Below are positions 43,561-52,198 of a DNA stretch of 64,000 bases, one piece after another (the first letter of the stretch is position 1; each line of letters starts with the position of its first letter). The DNA is from Rhizobium sp. WSM4643 (GTDB lineage Bacteria > Pseudomonadota > Alphaproteobacteria > Rhizobiales > Rhizobiaceae). Both the position numbers and the translations under genes were made by a program. The stretch lies in assembly GCF_025152745.1 (NCBI RefSeq), contig NZ_CP104043.1, positions 1 through 64,000 of the forward strand, read 5' to 3'. The notes under the pieces are model-generated. The model saw nothing but the letters and a program-made list of their open reading frames with translations, made no database searches and was not told the DNA's origin.

Positions 43561-43847
43561 TCGTCAAATGGCTGCAACAGGCTCTCCGGGATCGGGAAGC
43601 TCAGATCCGGCACGTCTTCGCTCAAAATCCAGAGGCTGCAATCGCATTGGATGATCTTATCCGACATCAGGCCAAAATGCTCGCCGATCACCCCGAAGCA
43701 GGACGCGGCGGCCGTCTTGACGGAACCCGGGAATTGGTCATTCCGCGTACCACATTTCTGCTGATCTATCGCATCGACAGAAAAGCACAGAGGGTGGAAA
43801 TACTGCGCCTTCTACATGGCGCGCAGCAATGGCCGCCGAAACGCTGA
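43557..43847 (+). CDS. RelE/ParE-superfamily toxin
   Basis: 96 residues with the RelE/ParE fold. Seen: a helical N-terminus with DLIRHQAKMLADHPEAGRGGRLDGTRELVIP and the strand segment TTFLLIYRIDRKAQRVEILRLLHGAQQWP, typical of ParE-like toxins that bind gyrase or RelE-like mRNA interferases; sequence alone does not decide which. It starts with TTG inside the antitoxin stop (TTGA). Plasmid location suggests a role in replicon maintenance. Confidence 0.88.
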   Translation: MIVKWLQQALRDREAQIRHVFAQNPEAAIALDDLIRHQAKMLADHPEAGRGGRLDGTRELVIPRTTFLLIYRIDRKAQRVEILRLLHGAQQWPPKR

Positions 43848-43854
43848 ATGCGTT

Positions 43855-44322
43855 TTACTGCGCCATCTGCGGCTGTTTCGCCGCCCGAGCCGCGGTCAGT
43901 TCCGCGGTGGTATGGTTCAGGCGGTCGGCCAGCACCCGCATGATTTCCACGGCCATCTCCGGGAAATCGCTGAGCAGCTTCAGGAAGTGCTCCTTGCTGA
44001 TGCGCAACACTTCGAGAGGCGAGGTGGCGCGAACCGTTGCCGTGCGCGAGACATCGCAGAGGATGGCGATTTCGCCGACGATGGAATTGGGTTCGACGTC
44101 GGCGACCTTGATCTCGCCCGCTGGCGAGGCGACAACGATATCGGCGGTACCCGAGAGGATGACGTAGGCCGCATCACCGACATCGCCCTGATGAAAGAGG
44201 TTCTGCCCGGCTTTGTAGGTCATGCGATCGGAGGTAAAGGCCAAAAGCTTGAGCTTTGCTGGCGCGATCCTTGAAAAGATCGGTACCCTTCGCAGCATTT
44301 CGACTTCGTCTCTCAACAGCAT
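43855..44322 (-). CDS. Cyclic nucleotide-binding domain protein
   Basis: A 155-residue protein consisting essentially of one cNMP-binding domain (about 12-130). Seen: GQNLFHQGDVGDAAYVILSGTADIVV and the phosphate-binding cassette IVGEIAILCDVSRTATVRATS, with the Glu and Arg needed to hold a cyclic phosphate. There is no DNA-binding domain, so it should act on a partner protein. It ends 8 bases from the convergent toxin gene. It lies 102 bases downstream of the degenerate ABC exporter on the same strand, so that exporter is the most likely partner or co-expressed gene. Confidence 0.88.
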   Translation of the reverse strand: MLLRDEVEMLRRVPIFSRIAPAKLKLLAFTSDRMTYKAGQNLFHQGDVGDAAYVILSGTADIVVASPAGEIKVADVEPNSIVGEIAILCDVSRTATVRATSPLEVLRISKEHFLKLLSDFPEMAVEIMRVLADRLNHTTAELTAARAAKQPQMAQ

Positions 44323-44424
44323 GAGCGTTTCAATCCCCTGACGCAGGGTCCATAAGACCAGGCATCTTCAAACTCCGAGGCGCTCCCCATCGGGAACACC
44401 CACCATCGCCGCCCCTATAGAATA

Positions 44425-47139
44425 TTACGATAACAGTTCCTTGAACATCCCGTTTTTCTCGGAAAGTTCCGGATAGTTTCCGGCTTCCGCCAATCCCCCG
44501 CGGTCGAAGAGCAGAATCCGGTCGAACATTTCTGCCAGCCGGGCATTGGAGAGCACCCAGATGATCGCTGGCCGATGGCCTTCCTCGTGCAGGTTCTCGA
44601 TGATATTGCGGGTGATCTGATCCTGAACGCGTTGGTCGAGCGCCGACAGTGGCCGGTTGAATATGAAATAGTCCGAGCGCTTCAACAGGGCGCGGGCCAG
44701 GTTCAGCTTCTGCCGCTGCACCATGGTCAGTCGCTTGCCGCCGGAGCCGACATCGAATTCGAGGCCGATCGACAGCACGTCGTCATAAAGGTCGAGCGCA
44801 TCGAAGAGCTCGCCCATGATGCCGCGGATGCGGTCGGAGGCGTCGGCCTGCTGATAGGCGATACGACCGAAGAGCACATTGTCCATCAGGCTAGCCGACG
44901 GAGTGAAACGCTCGGCGTCGTAGCGCTCGATCAGCTCGGAGAGATCGGCCGGAATATGTTCGTGGAACTGCTTGCGGGCACTGACGATCTTGTCCATGAG
45001 CTCGTTCGTCAGCAAGCCGAAGCGGTGGCGCGGCTCGATATAGGCAAAACTCAGCCGGATGATGGCCGAACGTTCCTCTGGCGTGGCGTCCTCGAAGCGG
45101 CGGCTTTGAAGCTTCTGCAGCAGCGCCTGATAGGCCGGGATGTCGTCCGCCGTCATGAAGGTCAGCTGCTGGAAGAAAGGATGGTCCGGCGGCAGGTCGT
45201 GGAAGAGTTCCACGGCGTTCTCGGCGATCTCGAGGCCCATGTCGTAGAGATCGGTGCTGAGGCCGGTCTCACGGAAGAGCTGCTGGAAATAGGGATGCGC
45301 GGCAAGCCTTCGATTGGTCATCAACGGCCGCTTCATCGTGCCGAAGAGCAGGTTCTCACCAACCGTCGCCTGGGCATTGTAGGCGTCGAAATCGAAAGGC
45401 ACGACGATCGTGTCGAGCCCCTCGTCGCGCAGCCTGTCGCGCAGCGAGGCGCGGAGCGCCACGACGTGGTCGCCGAGCGCCACATGCACGTCGGTGTTGA
45501 CGGTCGAGCGCAGCGCCAGATCGAGGATGTCCTGCGAGATCAGGACGGCGTCGAGCACAGGGCGGATCGCTTTCAGTAGATCCTCGGGCCCGCTGGCGCC
45601 GGCGGCCTTGTAGTCCACCCAGTCGCTGTTGAGGTCGAGCGTCGGATTGCCGGCCTTCTCCGCCTCGGCGGAATGCCATTTATATTCCAGCGCTTCCCGC
45701 TCATCGTAAACGGGATCGGTCATCGGCGCATGTTTCAGGCCGTAGAGCAGATTGCTGGCAAGCGTGCCGTGAAAGAAGAAGGTGTCGGAGGAGGCATAGG
45801 AGATCCGCCGGCCGGTGATCGATTCCGGCATCTCCAGGAGATCGCGCCCGTCGATGGTGATGCGGCCGGAGTCCGGCCAGACCATGCGTCCGAGCGCTTC
45901 GGCGAACGCTTCCGCGCCGCTGCCGTTCGGCCCGACGATCGCCACCGTCTCGTTCGGTTTGATCTCGACGGAGACGTGGTCGACGATACGGGCGCCGCTG
46001 TCGTCGGAGAGCGTCAGATTGGTGACGACGAACGCCCCCGTCAGCGGGCCGACGGGGGCGGTTGCGAGTTCCTGGATGCGGCTGTCGATCAGCGGCTCGA
46101 CGTTGAACTGCTCATAGACCTGCTGGTACTTCACCTGCACGTCCTGGCGCATCTGGTCCCAGTCGATCAGTTCCTTCAGCGGGCCGGGCAGGTCCTTATA
46201 GGCTGAAATGACGGCGACGAGCTGGCCGATGTCGAGCCTGCCCTGCAGCGCGAGGTAGCCGCCGATCGCGTAAAACAGGAACGGCGTGACCTGGGCCAGG
46301 AAATTGTTGATGAACTTCACCAGGAACTTCCACTGATAAAGGTCGTAGCGGATCGAGAAGATCCGGCCGAGCCGCGAGGCGATGTCGGCGCGTTCGAGGT
46401 TCGACGTGTCGTTGCCGTGGATCGTGCCGATGCCTTCGACGATTTCGCCGACGCGGCCGGAAAGCTCACGCGCCGTCAGCTGCCGCTGCCGGCCGAGATC
46501 CAGCAGGCGCTTGCGCATGCGGGGAATGACGAGCGCCTGCACGCCGACGATGCCCGCCGCGATCATGCCAAGCCAGAAATTCTGCACGATGATGAAGGCG
46601 AGCGCCGTGATCGCCTGGCCGCCGAGAAGGGCAGGGGAGACGAAGGCATCACCGGTGAAACCGCCCATCGGCTCCACCTCGTCCTTGATCATGGTGGCGA
46701 TTTCGGCCGATTTTACCCGCTTGAAATGGATGGGCGGAAACCGCAGCACCCGGTCGATGAGCTCAAAGCGGATACGGCGTAGCATGCGTTCGCCGAGCCG
46801 GCCCTTATAGGTGTTGATATAGAACTTGAAGAGCCCGTTCAGCACCACCAGTGCCAGAAACACCATGCTGAGGGCCATCAACATCTGGAATCGGTTGAGC
46901 TGCAAGCCTTGAAAGAATTCGACATGTCCGATCAGCGGAATGTCGTAGGCAATATGCATGAAGGTCTGCCTTGCGCCCGGACCTTCGAACCCGTCTCCCT
47001 GGATCGGTCCGTTGACGATCTGCTTCGGCAGGTCGAAGGACAGGAAATAGGGCACCATAGAAGCGGCGACGACAGCCAGAATCCACAGCTGCTGCAGCCG
47101 CGTGTTCTTCCAGATGTAGCGGGCGAGGCTTTTTTCCAT
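44425..47139 (-). CDS. Large ABC exporter with degenerate nucleotide-binding domain
   Basis: 904 residues: an ABC exporter transmembrane domain (six helices, about 20-340) fused to an NBD that has lost every catalytic motif. Walker A reads GPNGSGAEA (no Lys, no Ser/Thr, near 402), the Q-loop Gln is Ser (YASSDTFFFHG, near 453), the signature reads LTMVQ (near 806), Walker B reads FIFNRPLSALD (no Asp-Glu, near 826), and the H-loop His is Asn (VLSNARL). About 300 extra residues sit between Q-loop and signature. Within them the segment after the Q-loop recurs three times (GTLASNLLYG, ATVGENLLFG, ASLMDNVLFG). It looks unable to hydrolyse ATP, yet is intact and full length. It belongs with upstream glycosyltransferases and the downstream cNMP protein. 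Confidence 0.88.
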   Translation of the reverse strand: MEKSLARYIWKNTRLQQLWILAVVAASMVPYFLSFDLPKQIVNGPIQGDGFEGPGARQTFMHIAYDIPLIGHVEFFQGLQLNRFQMLMALSMVFLALVVLNGLFKFYINTYKGRLGERMLRRIRFELIDRVLRFPPIHFKRVKSAEIATMIKDEVEPMGGFTGDAFVSPALLGGQAITALAFIIVQNFWLGMIAAGIVGVQALVIPRMRKRLLDLGRQRQLTARELSGRVGEIVEGIGTIHGNDTSNLERADIASRLGRIFSIRYDLYQWKFLVKFINNFLAQVTPFLFYAIGGYLALQGRLDIGQLVAVISAYKDLPGPLKELIDWDQMRQDVQVKYQQVYEQFNVEPLIDSRIQELATAPVGPLTGAFVVTNLTLSDDSGARIVDHVSVEIKPNETVAIVGPNGSGAEAFAEALGRMVWPDSGRITIDGRDLLEMPESITGRRISYASSDTFFFHGTLASNLLYGLKHAPMTDPVYDEREALEYKWHSAEAEKAGNPTLDLNSDWVDYKAAGASGPEDLLKAIRPVLDAVLISQDILDLALRSTVNTDVHVALGDHVVALRASLRDRLRDEGLDTIVVPFDFDAYNAQATVGENLLFGTMKRPLMTNRRLAAHPYFQQLFRETGLSTDLYDMGLEIAENAVELFHDLPPDHPFFQQLTFMTADDIPAYQALLQKLQSRRFEDATPEERSAIIRLSFAYIEPRHRFGLLTNELMDKIVSARKQFHEHIPADLSELIERYDAERFTPSASLMDNVLFGRIAYQQADASDRIRGIMGELFDALDLYDDVLSIGLEFDVGSGGKRLTMVQRQKLNLARALLKRSDYFIFNRPLSALDQRVQDQITRNIIENLHEEGHRPAIIWVLSNARLAEMFDRILLFDRGGLAEAGNYPELSEKNGMFKELLS

Positions 47140-47300
47140 GGCTAACCGTCAGCTTGCTGGGAAATTCCGAGGGCGCGATCCGGGCGCCGGGTCGGGGAGG
47201 AATTCTGAGAAGAGGATCATGCAGCCGGACCGCCGATATCGCAATGAAAACAAGGCGAAGCGACCGGCCGCAAAAGCGCCGATTCTCGCCGGAACATTGC

Positions 47301-48467
47301 TTATACCACAGGAATTTTGGATTGGGCGAGGGATTCGGCAATCATGGAGCGAATGATGAGGGCGGTTTTCTCCGCCCCGTCGAGGTCGAGCAGGAACGAT
47401 CCCCTTGGCGGTGTGGTGAGCGCCTTTTCGACGGCCTCTTTCACATGGCCCGAGGTCAGTCCGTTTTCCGGCAGAATATCGGCAAGGCCGAGCGCCTGCA
47501 GCCGTTCGGCGCGCACCGTCTGCTCGGTCTCGCCGCCGGCGACGAAGGGGATGAGGATCGCCCGACACTCGGTGCGCAGTAGATCGCCGACCGTGTTGTA
47601 GCCTGCTTGCGAGATCGAGACCTTGGCGCCACGCAGCAGCGAGGGAAAATCCTTACGGAAACGCACCAGCGTCACATTCGCCGCCGCGTCTCCAGACAGC
47701 TTGGCGAAATCTGCCTCCGGCAGGTTCGGGCCGGCGACCAGCAGCCAGCGAAGATCGGCGGGCAGCAGCGCTGCCGCCTCTTTCGCCGCGCCGATCAGCT
47801 CGGCGCCGACCGCGCCGCCGCCCGCCGATGCGATGATGTCGAATGTCTCCGTCGGTTCCGGCGCCGGCGGGGGTGCGACGAGGCCGGTATAAAGCAGCCT
47901 GTCGGCGATCTCGGGTGTCAGCGGAAAGGTGTCCTCAAGCCTGACGAAACCGGGATCGCCGTGGACGAGCACGGCATCGAAATGGTCCTTGACCAGCGTG
48001 ACGGTCTCCGCGTCGCGGCCGGCCTTGCGGTTTTCCTGCAGGATATCGCGCACCGAGCTCAAGAGTTTCGGCCGGGGTTCGGCCCTTTCGATCGCCTCGA
48101 GCAGGGGCAGGAGTTCGAAGCGCATCTGTCGCCGGCCGAAAGGGAAGGCTTCGGTGATGACGACATCGGGCCTTGCGGCATGAAAGGCATCGAGCAGCAG
48201 CTGGCAGCGGGCATGGAGGAAAGCCTCGCCCGCTGGCCGGCCATTGGCATCGGCGAGGCCGGAGAAACCGGCATTGCTGGCGACGACTGCCGGCAAGGCC
48301 ACGGTCTTCACGCCTTCGCCCGGAAAGCCCGGCACCGGCAGGCCGCCGGTCACGACAGTCACGTCAAAACCATCCTTGACCAGCGCATTGGCGATGCGGC
48401 TGGCGCGGGCTATGTGGCCGATACCGAGCAGATGCTGGACATAGAAGAAAATACGCGGTGCCGTCAT
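47301..48467 (-). CDS. MurG-like (GT28/GT-B) glycosyltransferase
   Basis: A 388-residue GT-B glycosyltransferase. Seen: an N-terminal Rossmann fold starting RIFFYVQHLLGIGHIARASRIANALV, with the GIGHxxR acceptor-side loop of MurG-like enzymes, and a C-terminal nucleotide-sugar domain with ASAGGGAVGAEL, VSISQAGYNTVGDLL and VAGGETEQTVRAERLQALG. The start is ATG 48467, overlapping the stop of the next glycosyltransferase (ATGA), so the two are coupled. It shares its N-terminal loop pattern with the gene at 49721, suggesting paralogues. The likely substrate is a lipid- or polysaccharide-linked sugar. Confidence 0.88.
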   Translation of the reverse strand: MTAPRIFFYVQHLLGIGHIARASRIANALVKDGFDVTVVTGGLPVPGFPGEGVKTVALPAVVASNAGFSGLADANGRPAGEAFLHARCQLLLDAFHAARPDVVITEAFPFGRRQMRFELLPLLEAIERAEPRPKLLSSVRDILQENRKAGRDAETVTLVKDHFDAVLVHGDPGFVRLEDTFPLTPEIADRLLYTGLVAPPPAPEPTETFDIIASAGGGAVGAELIGAAKEAAALLPADLRWLLVAGPNLPEADFAKLSGDAAANVTLVRFRKDFPSLLRGAKVSISQAGYNTVGDLLRTECRAILIPFVAGGETEQTVRAERLQALGLADILPENGLTSGHVKEAVEKALTTPPRGSFLLDLDGAEKTALIIRSMIAESLAQSKIPVV

Positions 48468-49711
48468 GACGCCTTCTGCCATTCGGCCTCGAACAGGCCT
48501 GTGAGTTGTCGGATGCTCGAGTGGTAGTCGAAATGTTCGCGCACCTGGCCTTCGGCGGCGTCGCCGAGGCGCTTGCGCAGTGCCGGGTCGCGGATCGCAG
48601 CCTCCAGCGCGCTGGCCAGCCGCGCCGGGTCCTCGGGCGGCACGACGAGACCGTTTTCACCGTTCTTCAGCAGCTCCGGCACGCCGGATACTTCGGTCGA
48701 GAGGCAGACGAGCCGCTGGCTCGAGGCTTCGACCAGGACGTTCGGCAGGCCGTCGCGGTCGCCGTTGGCGGCGATGCGGCAGGCAAGCGCGAAGAGGTCG
48801 GCGCGGCGGTAGTGATCGAGAACGTCTTCCTGCGCCATCGCGCCCTTCCAGACGATGCGGCGGGAGATATCGAGCTCGCTGGCCAGCGCCTTCAGTTTCG
48901 CAAGCTCCTCGCCGCCGCCGATATGGTCCATGCGCCAGTGAAGGTCGGCGGGCAGCAGCGCCAGCCCGCGCAGCAACACGTCGTAGCCCTTCTTCTCGAC
49001 GGCGCGGCCGACGCTGAGGATGAAGGCCGGATCGTCGGGGTCGCTGCCGGTCCTGTTCGAACGCTCGCCGGCAAAATGGCCGAAACGGGCAAGATCGAGA
49101 CCGTGGTAGCTCAAGTGCACGGCCTCCTTGCGTGATGTCAGCGTGCGCATGTGATCATAGCCCGTCCTGGTGCAGGTGACGGTCCAACGGGCGCTGCCCA
49201 GTTTCTCGTTAAGCTCCCAGTCGGGCGACGTCCATATGTCCTTGGCGTGCGCCGAACAGGTCCAGGGTATGCACGTGAGGATGCTCGCATATTCCGTCAC
49301 CGAGGCCGGCGTGTGGATGAAATGGGCATGCAGCCATTCGCCCTCGTCCGGCCATTCGCGCCCCAGCACCAGCGCCTGGCCGAGACGGCGGAAGCGATTG
49401 CGGGAGATATCGCGCTTGAGGTCGGCGAGGAAGCGTTTCATCAGCGGCTTGAAGCCGGGCTTGGAGAAACCGGCGATGAGACCTTTCAACACGCGGATCG
49501 GCTCCTCGTGCAGATATTCCGGCAGATAGACGACGCGCGCCCTGATCTCGTCATGCACGGGATGGCGCTTCTTGTCGGTCGGCCGGCGCATCGAAATCAG
49601 CGTCAGGTCGAAGCCGGCCTTTTCGAGGCCGAGCAACTCCTGGGCGACGAAGGTTTCCGAAAGGCGGGGATAGCCTTTCAGCACGACGAGGATCTTGCGG
49701 CGTGGCGGCAA
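48464..49711 (-). CDS. GT4-family glycosyltransferase
   Basis: A 415-residue retaining GT-B enzyme. Seen: KILVVLKGYPRLSETFVAQELLGLEKAGFDL at the N-terminus, HAHFIHTPASVTEYAS, the glycosyltransferase family 4 block FILSVGRAVEKKGYDVLLRGLALL (about 235), and the C-terminal DGLPNVLVEASSQRLVCLSTEVSGVPEL, whose Glu contacts the donor nucleotide. It lies 9 bases downstream of the GT at 49721 and overlaps the one at 47301, so three transferases form one unit. Probably cytoplasmic or membrane-associated, building a surface glycan. Confidence 0.92.
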   Translation of the reverse strand: MPPRRKILVVLKGYPRLSETFVAQELLGLEKAGFDLTLISMRRPTDKKRHPVHDEIRARVVYLPEYLHEEPIRVLKGLIAGFSKPGFKPLMKRFLADLKRDISRNRFRRLGQALVLGREWPDEGEWLHAHFIHTPASVTEYASILTCIPWTCSAHAKDIWTSPDWELNEKLGSARWTVTCTRTGYDHMRTLTSRKEAVHLSYHGLDLARFGHFAGERSNRTGSDPDDPAFILSVGRAVEKKGYDVLLRGLALLPADLHWRMDHIGGGEELAKLKALASELDISRRIVWKGAMAQEDVLDHYRRADLFALACRIAANGDRDGLPNVLVEASSQRLVCLSTEVSGVPELLKNGENGLVVPPEDPARLASALEAAIRDPALRKRLGDAAEGQVREHFDYHSSIRQLTGLFEAEWQKAS

Positions 49712-49720
49712 GGCTTGGCC

Positions 49721-50929
49721 CTATTCCGCGCCGACGAGGGAAAGGTGGCTGCCGCGGCCGTCGATCCACCGGCCGACGGTCTGCGAGATATGGTCCAGCC
49801 CTTCAAGACGCATGTTGCCGCCGCTCTTTGACGGCGGCTGGCGGAAGGGCAGACGCTTCAGCGCTTCCGCCATGATTGTGGGGTCGACCGACTGTTCCGG
49901 CAGCAGCATGTCGACGAGGCCGAGCTCGCTTGCCCGCTTCGCGCGCAGCAGCTGTTCCTCGCGTGGTTTGACACGCGGCACGATGAGGGCCGGTTTGTCG
50001 AAGGAGAGGATCTCGCAATAGGTGTTGTAGCCGCCCATGGCAACGACGCCGGTGGCGCTGTCGATCAGCTCTTCCATGTGATTGTCGAACTCGATCACCT
50101 CGATATAGGGAATGGCTTCCCCCTTCTGCACCAGCTTGGCGCGCTCGGCGGCCGGCATATAGGGGCCGAGCACGACGAGCGCCTTCTGCGTCAAGGTCGG
50201 GTCCGCCTCGTAGGCGTTCATGACGTCGTGGACGAGATCGGAGCCGTCGCCGCCGCCGCCTGTGGTGACGAGGATGTAATTGTCCTTGCGGGCGTTGATC
50301 GAGGTCTTGCCCCTGGAGACGCTGCGCTGCAGGAAGCCGACGAAATCCATCTTGCGGCGCAGGCTTGCCGGCACGTCGAGGCCGATCAGCGGATCGTAAA
50401 AGTCAGGTGGGCCGTAGACCCAGACGCTATCGTAATATTGGTCGATCTTCTGCATGATGCTGTTCTTCTTCCACTCGGCCTCGAGCAGATGCGGCGCGTC
50501 CATGATCTCGCGAAGCCCCAGCACCAGAACGGTGCCGCGGGCCTTGAGATAGGCGAGCGTATCTTCGACTTCGCCCTTCAGTCCCATCGGTTCCTTGTCG
50601 ACGATGAAGATATCGGGCTGGAAAGTCTCGGCCGTGTGGCGAATGCTCGATTCGCGCATCTTCAGCGTCTCGTGCAGGTCGATATGGCTGGCGAGCGACG
50701 TATATTCGCCGTTGCGCAGCTTGATGACGCTCGGGATCTTCACGAAGTCGACGCGGGCGCGGTAGTCGAAGGCGCCGGCGATCGTGGCACCCGAAATGAT
50801 CAGAATGTTCAGGCCGCGATAATCCTCGACCAGCGCATGGGCGATGGCGCGACAGCGCCTGAGATGGCCGAGACCGAAGGTGTCGTGGCTGTACATGAGG
50901 ATGCGCGCATCTTCGAGACGTCTGGACAT
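49721..50929 (-). CDS. MurG-like glycosyltransferase family protein
   Basis: 402 residues, GT-B fold. Seen: ARILMYSHDTFGLGHLRRCRAIAHALV at the N-terminus, with the same GLGHxxR loop as the gene at 47301, FIVDKEPMGLKGEVEDTL in the middle, and LVTTGGGGDGSDLV plus VAMGGYNTYCEILSFDKPALIVPRVKPREEQLLRA at the C-terminus. I prefer ATG 50929 (AGAAGGG eight bases upstream) to earlier Mets at 50935 and 50971. First gene of the three-glycosyltransferase unit, separated from the peptide ABC operon by a hairpin-containing gap. The exact reaction is unknown. Confidence 0.88.
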   Translation of the reverse strand: MSRRLEDARILMYSHDTFGLGHLRRCRAIAHALVEDYRGLNILIISGATIAGAFDYRARVDFVKIPSVIKLRNGEYTSLASHIDLHETLKMRESSIRHTAETFQPDIFIVDKEPMGLKGEVEDTLAYLKARGTVLVLGLREIMDAPHLLEAEWKKNSIMQKIDQYYDSVWVYGPPDFYDPLIGLDVPASLRRKMDFVGFLQRSVSRGKTSINARKDNYILVTTGGGGDGSDLVHDVMNAYEADPTLTQKALVVLGPYMPAAERAKLVQKGEAIPYIEVIEFDNHMEELIDSATGVVAMGGYNTYCEILSFDKPALIVPRVKPREEQLLRAKRASELGLVDMLLPEQSVDPTIMAEALKRLPFRQPPSKSGGNMRLEGLDHISQTVGRWIDGRGSHLSLVGAE

Positions 50930-50964
50930 GGGCATCCCTTCTGGGGTGAGCAACATACTTAGTA

Positions 50965-50995
50965 CCCCCACCGTCCGGAGGGCAAGAGGTGGGGG
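50965..50995 (-). terminator. Hairpin between the peptide ABC operon and the glycosyltransferase unit
   Basis: CCCCCACC (50965-50972) and GGTGGGGG (50988-50995) are perfect arms located 31 bases after the ABC permease stop codon. No U-run follows. It probably ends the upstream transcript and separates the two units. Confidence 0.5.
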
Positions 50996-51025
50996 CGGTG
51001 CCGAGATGCGCCGCCGCGTTTCCTG

Positions 51026-52198
51026 CTATTTGTAGGGATCTGCCGCATCACGCAAGCCGTCTCCCAGAAAGTTGAACGCCAAAATGACAAGAACAACAGG
51101 AATGATCGGATAGAGCAGCCACGGGTAGAAGGCGATGACGCTGACGCTTTTTGCCTCGGTCAGCAGAATGCCCCAGCTGGTGATCGGCGGACGAAGGCCG
51201 AGGCCGAGGAAGGAGAGCGCGGTCTCTCCAAGGATCATGCCGGGGATTGAAATCGTCGCCGAAGCAATGAGATGCGACATGAAGCCCGGCACCAGATGCC
51301 GGCCGATGATGCGCGGCGTGCTGGCGCCCATCAGCTGTGCGGCCTGGACATAATCCTCCTCGCGCAGCGCCAGGAGCTTGGAGCGTACGGCACGCGCCAG
51401 CCCTGTCCAGTCGATGATGCCGAGGATGACGGTGATGCCGAAATAGATGACGATCGGGCTCCACGTCACCGGCATGATGGCGGCCAGCGCCATCCACAGC
51501 GGCAGGCTCGGCAGCGATTGCAACACTTCGATCAAGCGCTGGACGATGAGATCGAAAAAGCCGCCGCGATAACCGGCAAGGCCGCCGATGACGATGCCGA
51601 GCACGAAGCTGATCGAAATGCCGATCAGACCGATCGTCAGCGATATCCGCGCGCCGTAGAGGATGCGCGACAGCACGTCACGGCCGAGCCGGTCGGTGCC
51701 GAGCAGGAACATCTGGCCGCCGATCGCCGGGCAGACGAGGTGATAGTTCGAGGCGACAAGGCCCCAGAATTTATAGGCATCGCCGCGGCAGAAGAACCGG
51801 ATCGGCTGCACGTCATTCGTCTTGTCGGTGTAGACGCGGTGCAGCGTGTCGATATCGAGCGTCATGCGGCGGCCGTAGACGAAGGGACCGACGAAGCTGC
51901 CCTTGTCGAAAAAGTGGATGGTTTGCGGCGGCGCGTGGATGAAATCGACATTGCGCGTGTGCAGGCCGTAGGGCGCCAGGAACTCGACGATCAGGATCAT
52001 CAGGTAGACGGCGGCGAGAAAGATGCCGGAGATCAAGGCCAGCTTGTGCTGCTTGAACTTCCACCACATCAGCTGCTTCTGTGAGGCGAGATGGATGCGC
52101 GATTGCGCCGACGTCATCGATTCGGTCGCCAAGGGATCGAAAGGCGCGGTCGAAACATAGTGCGGCAGCGGCGCGCCGGGTGCGGGAAGGGGCGACAT
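51026..52198 (-). CDS. Peptide-type ABC transporter permease (DppC/YejE-like)
   Basis: 390 residues. Seen: one N-terminal transmembrane helix (about 50-70), then a periplasmic stretch of about 90 residues as in YejE-type permeases, then five helices with the binding-protein-dependent transport motif EEDYVQAAQLMGASTPRIIGRHLVPG (EAA loop). The start ATG overlaps the stop of the partner permease by one base (TAATG). It pairs with the gene at 52198 in the inner membrane. Confidence 0.93.
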   Translation of the reverse strand: MSPLPAPGAPLPHYVSTAPFDPLATESMTSAQSRIHLASQKQLMWWKFKQHKLALISGIFLAAVYLMILIVEFLAPYGLHTRNVDFIHAPPQTIHFFDKGSFVGPFVYGRRMTLDIDTLHRVYTDKTNDVQPIRFFCRGDAYKFWGLVASNYHLVCPAIGGQMFLLGTDRLGRDVLSRILYGARISLTIGLIGISISFVLGIVIGGLAGYRGGFFDLIVQRLIEVLQSLPSLPLWMALAAIMPVTWSPIVIYFGITVILGIIDWTGLARAVRSKLLALREEDYVQAAQLMGASTPRIIGRHLVPGFMSHLIASATISIPGMILGETALSFLGLGLRPPITSWGILLTEAKSVSVIAFYPWLLYPIIPVVLVILAFNFLGDGLRDAADPYK

